Below, piece after piece: positions 1 to 8,760 of a DNA stretch of 64,000 nt (positions within the stretch are counted from its first letter, which is position 1; every line of letters starts with the position of its first letter). Below the pieces are notes generated by a model that saw only the letters and a list, made by a program, of their open reading frames with translations, was not told where the DNA came from and ran no database searches. The position numbers and the translations under genes are program-made. The DNA comes from Bacteroidetes bacterium GWF2_40_14 (GTDB lineage: Bacteria > Bacteroidota > Bacteroidia > Bacteroidales > UBA932): contig MEOK01000004.1 in the NCBI GenBank assembly GCA_001769195.1, positions 248,001-312,000 of the forward strand. The letters are read 5' to 3'.

Positions 1-2
1 TG

Positions 3-161
3 AGTTTCGAAGTAGAAATGGGCCAGAGAGGCCTGACTGCCGTTAATGTAAAAATTTACAAGAAACCCGCTGCAGTTGCAGCACCTGCAGTACCCGTCGA
101 GCCCGCAACAACGGAATCGTCAGAACCATCAGAACCTGTAGAACCAACTGAGCCGGCTTAA
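3..161 (+). CDS. Cold-shock domain protein, C-terminal part (5' end outside window)
   Basis: The last 53 codons of a gene that begins before the window. The first visible residues, SFEVEMGQRGLTAVNVK, match the final beta strand of a cold-shock domain, a single-stranded nucleic-acid binding fold. The domain is followed by a tail of about 30 residues rich in Pro, Glu, Ala and Ser, with repeated EP and SEP units. Typical CspA proteins lack such a tail, while some Bacteroidota members carry low-complexity extensions. Its TAA stop overlaps the TAA of the convergent gene on the other strand: the shared TTAA at 158-161 serves both. Confidence 0.8.
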   Translation, partial: SFEVEMGQRGLTAVNVKIYKKPAAVAAPAVPVEPATTESSEPSEPVEPTEPA

Positions 162-913
162 CGCAAAGAGGCTTTTGTAAATACGTGCTCAGGTATCTGC
201 TGGTCAAATTTTATTGATGTTATGCGAAATTCAGTTCCTTTACCCTCTTTGAGCTGATCTTTGTATATCATTGTCATAGGAAACCATCGCCCCTGAATCT
301 TAGTGATATCTTTCATCTCCATTTTTTTAAGCATTTGTCTGCTTTTTGCGTACAATTCCTGACGGAGCGGAATATATCTTTCGTTGTCTACCCACATCTT
401 TTGTCTGAAATAGGCAACATCGCTAACCTTTGCCGTCAGTTCCAGAATAAGTACATTTCTGCCCAGCAGAGTATCTTTTCCAATGATTTTCGAGTCATAG
501 ACATCAGTCATCTTTCTGTCATCCATCATATCTTCATAAGAGAGGTCGGAACCCATAACGGACTGACGGAGCAGATGCCCCGATATCTGAATGGTACGAT
601 CTGCAGAGGGAGTGTAAATCCAAAGCTGACCCTCAAGTTTCAGCATCTTTGTTCCTGCCTCTGAAGCGGGAGAGAGGTATTCTGTATATGACTTCTTGTT
701 TCCCTCACTAAAGCTCTTAGAGATGATTGTCCGGCTTGTCCGTCTTCCGTGTATTGTCATAGACGATTCAAATACCCTGTTTCTGGATGAAAGATTGGCA
801 TCAATTTTTTTAAGGATGGATTCACCATCCTGGGCCATAAGGCTGCCAGTGAAGCAGAGCAATAGGAGGGCAATCGCGCCAAGATAACTGGTAAATGTTT
901 TTTTATTAGGCAT
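158..913 (-). CDS. Outer-membrane lipoprotein-sorting (LolA-like) periplasmic protein
   Basis: A protein of 251 aa with an N-terminal signal peptide (about residues 1-28, ending SLMAQ). The rest resembles the LolA-like family annotated as outer-membrane lipoprotein-sorting proteins, with the usual text 'LKLEGQLWIYTPSADRTI', then a D-rich segment and 'MWVDNERYIPLRQELY'. Such proteins have an open barrel that binds lipid or lipoprotein in the periplasm. I start it at ATG 913 because the signal peptide begins there. An in-frame GTG at 991 overlaps the upstream stop but would add 26 residues before the signal. It is the last gene of a five-gene leftward operon with FtsX-type permeases, so it probably takes cargo from that ABC complex. 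The cargo is unknown. Confidence 0.75.
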   Translation of the reverse strand: MPNKKTFTSYLGAIALLLLCFTGSLMAQDGESILKKIDANLSSRNRVFESSMTIHGRRTSRTIISKSFSEGNKKSYTEYLSPASEAGTKMLKLEGQLWIYTPSADRTIQISGHLLRQSVMGSDLSYEDMMDDRKMTDVYDSKIIGKDTLLGRNVLILELTAKVSDVAYFRQKMWVDNERYIPLRQELYAKSRQMLKKMEMKDITKIQGRWFPMTMIYKDQLKEGKGTEFRITSIKFDQQIPEHVFTKASLR

Positions 914-987
914 TTGTATGATTTGTTGGTAATAATTATTATTTATAATGATCAGATTTATAGGTGTATGCCACTTATCGTGCCACG

Positions 988-2262
988 TCACACCTCCAGC
1001 TCGTTGAACAACCTGGCTGTTTCTCGTTTATATATCCCCAAACCAGCAATTCCATTTCCAAGAATCATTGAAAATATTCCCGGGATAAAGCCAATATAGT
1101 AAATTGTCGACGTAATTGCGGGTCGGAAAATTGACGGAAGCAATAATGTTGAGTTCTTCATCATGCCGGAAAGATTAACCCCGTGAACATTGAGATACAG
1201 GACTATAAGAACACCTATAATTGTTCCAAGAATTGAACCGATAGTTCCAATCATTAATGCCTCATAAAGCAGAGTTTTGTAAATGTGCCCCTTATCCTCT
1301 CCCAAAGCCAGCCTTACCCCAAATTCCGTATACCTGCGAAGTCCGCCCAGCAATCCACCGTTCCACAATACTATGGACATAGCAGCAACGAATATGAAAA
1401 CCATAAGACCACTTATGTAATTTGTATATTCCACCATGTCTGCCATTCCGGACTGCTCTTTCAATGTCATCATTACCGGAGCGAATCCATCGGTATCGCC
1501 TGAGTATTTTTGGTTGAATTTATCCTTAATGGACAAAGCAACATCATCGTCGTACCAGGTGTCAGGCAGATAACCCAGAATCTCCCCGGCAGCACTCTCC
1601 ATTCCAAAGGCCGACTGAGCATCGGATATATCAATAATTACAGCTCCTCTGTCCAGACCTGCGGCACCAAATCTGACTGTGCCGGAAACTGTGAAGTTGC
1701 GGAATGAGAATCCACCCTCCATGGTTGTTCCGAAAAGAGTGAAGCTGTCACCCGGCCCGATGCTGAATTTCTTTGCCAGATCTTCCGAAAGCAGGCATTG
1801 CCCCGGACTTTTAGGTAAACTGCCTTGTATTACAGAGCCCTCAAGATTGAACCTATGTGGCTCTTTGGTTCCGGTAGTAAGCATGTCGATTGCCCATCCT
1901 GCCACAGGACCTTGTCCTCGTGTCTCGCCCAGTGAATCAGGAAAATCTGCCAATGCACCAAACCTTATTCTTTTCACCCATTCAACCGATGGCTCCATCT
2001 CCTTAAGTTCTGCAATAAGAGCATCTGCATTTAAAATTGCAAGGTCGTTCGGGAGTTGCTCATAATCTTCTGCATACAGACGAGTCATTACCTTAAGATC
2101 TCCGGTATTCATGTTGGAACTCATCTCTATTGATTCTCCCATAATACCGGTTATCCAGCTATACAACAGCACTGTAACCATCGTGCCTGTTGCAACCACG
2201 ATTATTGGCAGAAGGCTCCTGCCTTTGTCGTTAAAAATGCCTTTTAAAAGAAACTTTTTCAT
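988..2262 (-). CDS. ABC transporter permease, MacB/LolC-FtsX type (second of pair)
   Basis: A 424-aa inner-membrane protein. One TM segment near the N-terminus (about residues 17-38) is followed by a periplasmic domain of roughly 230 residues of the MacB-PCD kind. Three TM segments follow at about 280-410, with the FtsX-type text 'GGLLGGLRRYTEFGVRLALG' in the loop that contacts the ATPase. This layout belongs to mechanotransmitting (type VII) ABC systems such as LolCDE and MacB, which move lipoproteins or periplasmic substrates rather than pumping across the inner membrane. Its ATG overlaps the stop of the preceding permease (ATGA at 2259-2262), so the two are translationally coupled and likely form a heterodimer. 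Confidence 0.85.
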   Translation of the reverse strand: MKKFLLKGIFNDKGRSLLPIIVVATGTMVTVLLYSWITGIMGESIEMSSNMNTGDLKVMTRLYAEDYEQLPNDLAILNADALIAELKEMEPSVEWVKRIRFGALADFPDSLGETRGQGPVAGWAIDMLTTGTKEPHRFNLEGSVIQGSLPKSPGQCLLSEDLAKKFSIGPGDSFTLFGTTMEGGFSFRNFTVSGTVRFGAAGLDRGAVIIDISDAQSAFGMESAAGEILGYLPDTWYDDDVALSIKDKFNQKYSGDTDGFAPVMMTLKEQSGMADMVEYTNYISGLMVFIFVAAMSIVLWNGGLLGGLRRYTEFGVRLALGEDKGHIYKTLLYEALMIGTIGSILGTIIGVLIVLYLNVHGVNLSGMMKNSTLLLPSIFRPAITSTIYYIGFIPGIFSMILGNGIAGLGIYKRETARLFNELEV

Positions 2263-3464
2263 ATCATCTTCCCCCTTAAAGCATCTGTTGGCCTCATTTT
2301 GGAAATTCTCCTCGTAGGAAGGTAACTAACAATAGTTGATGAAATGACAACCAACAGTATTGTAGACAAGATCATGCCGGCACTGTAAAATGGTGAGATA
2401 CTGTCACCTATAGCCAGACCAGCCTGATCTACAGAAGAAGGCATCGGTATTCCGGTTTTCTGGATTAACATCAGAAGCGGTATCCCCCATATTGACCCTA
2501 AAAGTATTGCAAGAATAGAATGTGTACTTCCTTCAATAGTGAAGATCCAAATAACTCTTAACCTGGTCATCCCCAGAGCTATATAGGTTCCAATCTCTTT
2601 TTGACGCCTGAATATCGAAAGTACCTGAGTGTCAAATATTGCCAGAAGGGCAATTGCCAGCAAAAGACCATAAACAATTTTTGATCCTCCCTTTTTTGCC
2701 GCTATAACATCGTCCAGTTCCTTAAGCAGAGCTTTTTCATCTTTATAGATCCATCCCTGTAGCTGTCTGCCATCTCCGCGCTCTTTCAAAATCTCTTTAT
2801 AGTCAGCGCCAATTACAATATAAGTTGCCTCATCCGGCATAGAGGTCATCTCCCTGAGCTTTTCCAGAGGTATCCAGATCTGGCCATTATCAATTGTCGG
2901 CACTGTGGTTTTGTATATTGCGGCAATTTTAACCTCGCGGGCATCAAATGTGCCGTTTGCATCTCTCCATCTGACCAGAAGATTGTCTCCTTGCTTTAGT
3001 TTGGCAGAGTGAGCCATACGGGTTCCTACTATAGCAGGAATGTAATCCTCTGTGTTTTCCTGATTCTGTCCAAGTGCAACTGTTGGGAGTTCCAGAATGG
3101 TTTGTGAAGGAGTTATCCCTTTAAGCAGAACATTTACCAATCTTCCTCCCGGATATGCAGTTGCCTGAGCAATTAGAACAGGTGTGATTAAATTTCTGTC
3201 AATGTCAGGTTTATACTCTGCAGGTACCTTTGCGTGAGCATCGGCAATAGTGAATTGATCATAAGGGTCATAGAGATGGTGCCATATCTGACTGCTTCCA
3301 CTCTCCCATGCCTTTGTGTCGTTGCGTGCCTGCCTGTTCCAACCGTCAAGCATTCCATTATAGAATATTATAATGACAAATGCTATTGAGAGAACAGTAA
3401 CATTCAGCCAGGTCCTCAGACCAGCGCCAAACAGGTTCCGGAAAGCAAGTTTATATTCCAGCAT
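2259..3464 (-). CDS. ABC transporter permease, MacB/LolC-FtsX type (first of pair)
   Basis: A 401-aa permease starting MLEYKLAFRNLFGAGLRTWL, the usual N-terminus of MacB/LolE-like permeases: an amphipathic segment before TM1. Then come a periplasmic domain and three C-terminal TMs (about 265-395) with 'FRRQKEIGTYIALGMTRLRV' as the FtsX signature. I start it at ATG 3464 rather than seven codons upstream because a strong AGGAGG (complement of 3471-3478) lies at good distance, which is unusual in this phylum. The start lies within the last codons of the ATPase gene (14-nt overlap). It probably pairs with the downstream permease and the upstream ATPase. Confidence 0.85.
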   Translation of the reverse strand: MLEYKLAFRNLFGAGLRTWLNVTVLSIAFVIIIFYNGMLDGWNRQARNDTKAWESGSSQIWHHLYDPYDQFTIADAHAKVPAEYKPDIDRNLITPVLIAQATAYPGGRLVNVLLKGITPSQTILELPTVALGQNQENTEDYIPAIVGTRMAHSAKLKQGDNLLVRWRDANGTFDAREVKIAAIYKTTVPTIDNGQIWIPLEKLREMTSMPDEATYIVIGADYKEILKERGDGRQLQGWIYKDEKALLKELDDVIAAKKGGSKIVYGLLLAIALLAIFDTQVLSIFRRQKEIGTYIALGMTRLRVIWIFTIEGSTHSILAILLGSIWGIPLLMLIQKTGIPMPSSVDQAGLAIGDSISPFYSAGMILSTILLVVISSTIVSYLPTRRISKMRPTDALRGKMI

Positions 3465-4164
3465 GATTGTTCCCTCCTGTTTCATCTCTCTCTACTTTCC
3501 CATCCTTCAGGTATATAACTCTCTCCAGATACTGCATAACCTTCTGATCGTGTGTAGAGAATATGAAAGTAGTATTAAGTTCTTTGTTAAGTCTTTTCAT
3601 TGTCTGGACAATATTGTGTGAATTGTTTGAGTCCAGGTTTGCCGACGGTTCATCTGCAAGCACAAGCTGTGGTCTCTTAACCATGGCCCTTGCAATTGCC
3701 ACTCTCTGACATTCTCCTCCTGAGAGAGTAGATGGCTTTGACGATGCTCTGTCGGCAAGCCCGACCCAGTCCAGAGCCTCCATTACAGCTTTCTTTCTTT
3801 GGGTACTCCCCATTGTCTGCAGTAAAAGAGCAAATTCTACATTATCATATACGGAATAGACAGGCAAAAGATTGTATGTCTGAAAAATGAACCCTATCCC
3901 GTAATTTCTTAAAGCAGCCGCTTCCTTGTGAGAGAGAGAATTGATGGTTTTTCCCAGAACAATTGCCTTGCCCTCTGTAGGAGTGTCAAGTGAGCCAATA
4001 ATATTTAAAAGAGTGGTTTTTCCTGAGCCGCTCGGGCCCACGAGTCCGGCAAACTCACCCTTGCCAAAAGTGAGATTTATATTACTGAGGGCGGTAAACT
4101 CCGTTTTCCCTGCAGGAAATCTCTTAGTTACATTCTCAAGTTTTACAATTAATTCATTATCCAT
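3451..4164 (-). CDS. ABC transporter ATP-binding protein, LolD/MacB type
   Basis: A 237-aa nucleotide-binding subunit with all motifs intact: Walker A GPSGSGKT at 43-50, Q-loop Gln95, signature LSGGE at 147-151, Walker B LVLADEP at 167-173, and the H-loop His in FSTHDQ near 205. Length and sequence fit the LolD/MacB-type ATPases that power FtsX-fold permeases. It sits 22 nt after the barrel gene and overlaps the next permease by 14 nt, so the five genes look like one transcription unit. It would act at the cytoplasmic face of the inner membrane. Confidence 0.92.
   Translation of the reverse strand: MDNELIVKLENVTKRFPAGKTEFTALSNINLTFGKGEFAGLVGPSGSGKTTLLNIIGSLDTPTEGKAIVLGKTINSLSHKEAAALRNYGIGFIFQTYNLLPVYSVYDNVEFALLLQTMGSTQRKKAVMEALDWVGLADRASSKPSTLSGGECQRVAIARAMVKRPQLVLADEPSANLDSNNSHNIVQTMKRLNKELNTTFIFSTHDQKVMQYLERVIYLKDGKVERDETGGNNHAGI
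3471..3478 (-). promoter_or_regulatory. Strong Shine-Dalgarno for the first permease
   Basis: On the minus strand AGGAGGGA lies 7 nt before ATG 3464, inside the 3' end of the ATPase gene. Few genes in this window have such a site, and it decides the start of the permease. Confidence 0.7.
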
Positions 4165-4186
4165 CGTTATGCTAGGTTGTTTATTG

Positions 4187-5419
4187 TTATTTTTTTAGCT
4201 GATGGTTGAACACCAGCATTACCTGTATCCCTTTTCCGGTAAAGCGCGACGAAGATGTCAATCCGCCTCCGGTCATAAGTTGTTGTTCGGGGTTTATATA
4301 TCCCATCACATATAATTCTGTTTTTTTGAACGTGTGCCGCCAGTTGACAAAATTGTACAACCCACCGCTTTTCCACTCATAAAACGACATATAGCTTATA
4401 TTGTCAAAAAGCCCCAGCGGATAACTTGCAGATAGTGCAGATAGGTTTCCGGTGTTTTTGAATTGAAGGGGGTTTTGGTCGTATGAGAAGAGAAGATGTT
4501 CAAAAACAACGTTAAGACCGTTGCCTATTCCAAATGTATAATCTGTTCCAACTGTTATAAGCTCCTGGTTGGTATAGATGTCAAAGTCTGCTCTCTTTCC
4601 GGTCCAGGAAGCCTCTATCCATAAACCAACCGATAGGTCTAGTTTTACATCAAAGCCAATCCTGTTTTCTCTTACATTGGGGGTAACTGTGGTTGATGGA
4701 TCATTTTGCTGCAGCAGAGAAATCATAGAAGCAGTTTCTGCTTTTCGATGGTGGAAAGAGAGTGCTGCCTCTCCTTTTGGTAATGCAAATTGTATGCGCC
4801 CACCATATTCTGGTACGCCTTCAGAAGTACTACCAAGCTCCCACGGACGTTGCTCAGTGTTGCCGTAAAGCCCCCATAACCAAATATTTGTGTTGTTGCT
4901 AAAATAATATCTTCCTAATGCTCCCCATACACCATCGGTAAGCTGAAGCGGATCCCTGGGGTCAATTCTGTCGAACCACATCAAAGGTCTCAACAACGTA
5001 GCCGATCCGAAATTAATCTTTTGCAAACCTATTCTAATCTCTGCATTGTCGGTGGAAATTCTGGCCCATCCCCTGTAGAGTTTCAGATTTCCACTCCATT
5101 CCGATTGTCTGAATGGTTCCATTGTTCCATTACCGGATAAGTTTGCTGCAACTTCAAAATCGTGCCTTACGGTACCCCCGTTTACCTCAAGATTCAATTG
5201 AGGAAGGTACCTTCCTCCAATTATTAATGGAAGTTCTGCTCCGGAAGAGTAACCTGCCCATCCACTAAGTTGCCCCTTGAAAATAAGAGTTGCTGTTTTC
5301 TTTTCTAAAGAATCTGCTGCTTGTGTGTAAGCTACAGAATAACATAAAGAAAAGAATGAAAACAACAAAGCGATCTTTGACAAATATTTTAGTATGTTAT
5401 TAATAAAACACATAATCAT
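4187..5419 (-). CDS. Predicted outer-membrane beta-barrel protein leading the ABC/LolA-like operon
   Basis: A 410-aa protein with an N-terminal signal (hydrophobic stretch about 11-33, 'VAYTQA'). The remainder alternates polar and aromatic residues in short strands (GWAGYSSGAELPL, LYRGWARISTDN, DYTFGIGNGLNVVFEHLLF) and ends with a strand finishing in VFNHQLKK, as outer-membrane barrels do. I cannot place it in a named family. It is the first gene of the operon with an ATPase, two permeases and a LolA-like protein, which suggests it is the outer-membrane partner of that export route. The start could also be Met3. An 11-bp inverted repeat overlaps the start codon. Confidence 0.65.
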   Translation of the reverse strand: MIMCFINNILKYLSKIALLFSFFSLCYSVAYTQAADSLEKKTATLIFKGQLSGWAGYSSGAELPLIIGGRYLPQLNLEVNGGTVRHDFEVAANLSGNGTMEPFRQSEWSGNLKLYRGWARISTDNAEIRIGLQKINFGSATLLRPLMWFDRIDPRDPLQLTDGVWGALGRYYFSNNTNIWLWGLYGNTEQRPWELGSTSEGVPEYGGRIQFALPKGEAALSFHHRKAETASMISLLQQNDPSTTVTPNVRENRIGFDVKLDLSVGLWIEASWTGKRADFDIYTNQELITVGTDYTFGIGNGLNVVFEHLLFSYDQNPLQFKNTGNLSALSASYPLGLFDNISYMSFYEWKSGGLYNFVNWRHTFKKTELYVMGYINPEQQLMTGGGLTSSSRFTGKGIQVMLVFNHQLKK

Positions 5420-5462
5420 ATTGTTACGTAAAGGTATTAATTCGCAATTAGCGTAACAATAT
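5418..5462. repeat. Inverted repeat over the start of the barrel gene
   Basis: The arms ATATTGTTACG (5418-5428) and CGTAACAATAT (5452-5462) are perfect reverse complements, 11 bp with a 23-nt spacer. A second dyad, TAATT-CGC-AATTA, lies inside the spacer. The left arm covers part of the ATG at 5417-5419. It could be an operator dyad or an mRNA hairpin that hides the start codon. Confidence 0.6.
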
Positions 5463-5531
5463 TTTTCGTATTAATTTTTTTAACCTACATTTATACATAT
5501 GTTTTAAATAGGGCCTAATAGGAGTCAGTCT

Positions 5532-6155
5532 ATGAAAAACAGAATCGTAATAGTCAGTTTGATTTTAGTGGTTGTAATTACACAATCAACTGTCTGCTCA
5601 ACCTCAAGAACCACAAAGCAAAACACTTCCGGAACTAACGTTACAGACATTGACGGTAATGTATATCCTATAATAATAATCGGGCAAAGAGAGTGGATGG
5701 GATCAAATTTGAAAACATCACGATATTCCGACGGTAAAATAATAGCATCAGGTACAAAAGATAGATTTTTTTCAAAGTCCGCGCAGGAACCTGCTTTTGT
5801 ATGGTACAATAATGACAGTATTAATGAAAAAGAATACGGCAGATTGTACAACTATTTTGCTGTTTTGGATGAATTATTGTGTCCAATTGGGTGGCATATA
5901 CCGGACGAAGAAGATTGGCAGTCAGTTGGAATTGATATAAACAACTTTAATATACAACTGGGAGGTTACATGAATCCAAACGATCTGGTATCCTTCCACC
6001 ATCTTGGCGAAACCGGATTCTGGTGGAGTTCAGCATCGGTAGGCAGGAATACAGGAATGCATTTTTATATAAAAAATGAAGAAAAAAAATTTGTGCGTGG
6101 TGGCTCCCATGAATCATACTTCTTATCTGTTAGATGTGTCAGGCAGATCCATTAA
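5532..6155 (+). CDS. FISUMP-domain secreted protein
   Basis: A 207-aa protein with a signal peptide (about 1-23). From residue 35 it matches the Fibrobacter succinogenes major paralogous (FISUMP, TIGR02145-like) domain: 'TDIDGNVYPIIIIGQREWMG.NLKTSRY', 'YGRLYNYFAV', 'LCPIGWHIPDEEDW', 'GFWWSSAS' and the closing 'LSVRCVR'. The fold is related to C-type-lectin/FGE-like domains. Its function is not established, and many members are secreted surface proteins. TAGGAG stands 7 nt before the ATG. It is followed after 10 nt by the Ig-like protein gene, so the two are probably co-transcribed. Both genes look more A+T-rich than the ABC operon beside them. Confidence 0.85.
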   Translation: MKNRIVIVSLILVVVITQSTVCSTSRTTKQNTSGTNVTDIDGNVYPIIIIGQREWMGSNLKTSRYSDGKIIASGTKDRFFSKSAQEPAFVWYNNDSINEKEYGRLYNYFAVLDELLCPIGWHIPDEEDWQSVGIDINNFNIQLGGYMNPNDLVSFHHLGETGFWWSSASVGRNTGMHFYIKNEEKKFVRGGSHESYFLSVRCVRQIH

Positions 6156-6165
6156 ATATATATAT

Positions 6166-8760
6166 ATGAGAAAGGAAATAAAAAAAATCACATATTGGGT
6201 AATACTCTTATTGTCCATTCATACACCATTTTCTGCTAAGGCATCTGTTGATACCGTTAAAACTAATAAATATGAAAAATGGGAGTTTGAAAGTGGGACA
6301 TCATATTCATACCATCTTGGAGCAGCCGATATAATATACGATTACGAGAAAGGTTTGCTTAAAGATAAAAGGATTATTAGCGATATTCAAAAATATTACA
6401 AACTGGAGATTGTAAAAGAGTCATACCCAGACGCAAACTCACGTGGCAATAATTTCAGATATATTTATATAAGCAACAACAACAAGGTTGTATTGTCGGA
6501 ATATAATGAGCTAAACGAAGAACAACTGAAAAAATGCAAAAATTATATTTTAACATCAACACATCCTCCAAGATATAATCTCCCCAATGGTAATCTGGGT
6601 ACTGAACTATTTTATCCGGAAGATGCTCCAAAATTTCAACCGGGTTATAAGAATTTTGATTTTGAAAATAGAGTGAACACCGGATTGTTATATATCGAAG
6701 GGGCATGTCTTTTCTTCGATCCTGCCAGTGGGTATCTTATACATTGGCGCTTTTCTCCAGGTGAAATGCAGGAGGCATTTATCCGATATGCAAAATACAA
6801 GAATTGTGACAGGATTATTTCTTCAGAAACTCAAAAAAAGGAATATGCAATTAAGGCGTCAGCATCCCCAGGGGAGGTAAAGCTGGATGGATCGTCAACT
6901 GTAGAAGTAATAGCTACTTTGTATGAGTATTCCGAAGGTTCCGATAAGGCATCAATACCGTTGGTGGGAAAAATGGTGGATTTTTTAATAAATGAGCAAA
7001 ATGGCATAACTCCCGGAAAATTATCCGCATCATCGGCAATTACAAATACAAACGGCCAGGCATCTGTTGTATTTACCGCTCCCGACTCAGAGCTTCTTGG
7101 TAAAGCAACCCTTCTTGTAAATACAGCAACAGTTACAGCAAAAAGTAAGGATTATAGTTGTGAGGATATGGCATATATCCGTTTTATAGCTAATAAAGGA
7201 AAGGTAACCGTGGAGCCCTCAACAGGAGGAATTACCTCCTCCAGAGGCATAGTTCCACCGGACAAGCGGTTCCCTGCCCTTATCAGAGCATATATAGAGG
7301 ATGAAAATCTTAACCCTAAAACCAATTCAGAGGTAATATTCACTATAACCGGAGATAAAAATTACGGATTACTAAGGGGAGAGGATGGCAAAGAGAGCAA
7401 AAAAATTGTTTGCAAGACTGATGCAAGCGGAATTGCGGAGGTACAATATATATTTACAGACAAGAACATACCTGAAAAGCCAGTGAGTGACAGAATCGAA
7501 GTAAATTCGAAAGGGCTGGCCATGGCTTTGAATGCAGAAATTTCAATCGGTCTTAACATTGTTTTTGATTCAGTAGAGAATGGCTATGAAGGCAAGGGTG
7601 TGATAAATGCAGGTGAGGAGATACCATTGCGTGTTAAGATAAAGGATGCCTGGAACCCGGAGCTAGATCTGAACGAAGTTCTGAACTACTGGGGATTCGG
7701 CAACAAAACAGGCAATGATATGACATTTGTAAGACTAGAAGTGGAAAAGCTGGGTTCCGTGCCTGACTATCTACTCGACCACCTTCAGATTACCAAATAC
7801 CCCGAACAGCCATTTGCAGAGATAATGAATGTTAAGAGCTTTAAAGACAAGGGAGAACTTAATATGCTCTGGATGCCGGAATCGACTCTCAAAACCTATC
7901 GGGGGTATCCCAGGATATGTCCAAAGGCAGCCGGTACAAGTTATTATGAAGCAAGAGTATTTTTGACAGATAATCAGGGGAAAGTTATTTTTCCGGTTAA
8001 CCACCCTGCTTCAAAATCCTTCTTAACGGTCAATACCGGAGTAGATGCAGACAAATTTAAAATTTTCATAAATCTGAACCCATTCGGACCACATTCAAAG
8101 TATACCCAAGTATTAAGGGAGGCACTTGCATACAAATACGGTACAGTTATCTCAATTGTTGATGCCCTGGATGCCATAAACAGGGGAGATGTGGAAGGTC
8201 TTTACGGGTTGTTGTTTGGAGAGATCAAAGGAGCTATCCTCGACAAAGTAAAAAGTAAATCAGCCTTTAATGAAGAGATTGTTGAGGCCTATTCCAAAAT
8301 AGCATTGGCAGAGAAGATACACTTTGATATTCTTCGAGACAGATCGGGGTATCTTGCCCAACTGGATGCCGCGGTTTTCAAACAGTTAACAAATGTTTTC
8401 AATGCCAATCCATGTCAGATTATTATTCTGACGGGGGTAGGAACACAGAAACTTTTTGAAGATCTTAAGGCAAGTCAGCCGGAAGATTCAAAGAGTGATG
8501 AAACAAAAGAAACAGCAACAATTAAAGACAAATTTAAGGTTGCAGCAGAAGTTACGGGCAAAGTAGCATCTAATACTATTAAACAGATTGGTAACGTAAT
8601 ACGTGGTTCCGGCAGGGAAATTCCTGTAAAAGAGGGGACTTTTGTCAATGACGACAAAAGAAAAACAGTCTCCTTCAAAAATGGAGCAACAACAATATAC
8701 CTAATACCTACAGGCATGAATGTCAGATACGAGAATGCTTTCGAAATTAAGAAGTACTAA
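6166..8760 (+). CDS. Large secreted protein with bacterial Ig-like domains
   Basis: An 864-aa protein from ATG 6166, chosen because a signal peptide (MRKEIKKITYWVILLLSIHT) starts there. Longer in-frame starts would run inside the FISUMP gene. Residues about 30-215 hold an unassigned N-terminal domain. About 220-315 ('ASPGEVKLDGSSTVEVIATL', 'TNTNGQASVVFTAP') and about 320-440 ('TDASGIAEVQYIFT') read as two Big_1-like Ig folds of the invasin/intimin type. The C-terminal 400 residues are unassigned and contain a charged Lys/Glu-rich stretch near 760-800. No sortase, PorSS-type CTD or lipobox was seen. It is probably extracytoplasmic. Its TAA overlaps the stop of the convergent gene by 4 bp. Confidence 0.65.
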   Translation: MRKEIKKITYWVILLLSIHTPFSAKASVDTVKTNKYEKWEFESGTSYSYHLGAADIIYDYEKGLLKDKRIISDIQKYYKLEIVKESYPDANSRGNNFRYIYISNNNKVVLSEYNELNEEQLKKCKNYILTSTHPPRYNLPNGNLGTELFYPEDAPKFQPGYKNFDFENRVNTGLLYIEGACLFFDPASGYLIHWRFSPGEMQEAFIRYAKYKNCDRIISSETQKKEYAIKASASPGEVKLDGSSTVEVIATLYEYSEGSDKASIPLVGKMVDFLINEQNGITPGKLSASSAITNTNGQASVVFTAPDSELLGKATLLVNTATVTAKSKDYSCEDMAYIRFIANKGKVTVEPSTGGITSSRGIVPPDKRFPALIRAYIEDENLNPKTNSEVIFTITGDKNYGLLRGEDGKESKKIVCKTDASGIAEVQYIFTDKNIPEKPVSDRIEVNSKGLAMALNAEISIGLNIVFDSVENGYEGKGVINAGEEIPLRVKIKDAWNPELDLNEVLNYWGFGNKTGNDMTFVRLEVEKLGSVPDYLLDHLQITKYPEQPFAEIMNVKSFKDKGELNMLWMPESTLKTYRGYPRICPKAAGTSYYEARVFLTDNQGKVIFPVNHPASKSFLTVNTGVDADKFKIFINLNPFGPHSKYTQVLREALAYKYGTVISIVDALDAINRGDVEGLYGLLFGEIKGAILDKVKSKSAFNEEIVEAYSKIALAEKIHFDILRDRSGYLAQLDAAVFKQLTNVFNANPCQIIILTGVGTQKLFEDLKASQPEDSKSDETKETATIKDKFKVAAEVTGKVASNTIKQIGNVIRGSGREIPVKEGTFVNDDKRKTVSFKNGATTIYLIPTGMNVRYENAFEIKKY

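Noticed and set aside
914-991. Longer start (GTG 991) for the LolA-like protein, overlapping the permease stop
   Set aside because: It would add 26 residues before a clear signal peptide; ATG 913 is preferred.
6076-6165. Longer start for the Ig-like protein inside the FISUMP gene
   Set aside because: The added residues are the out-of-frame end of the FISUMP gene; the signal peptide begins at 6166.
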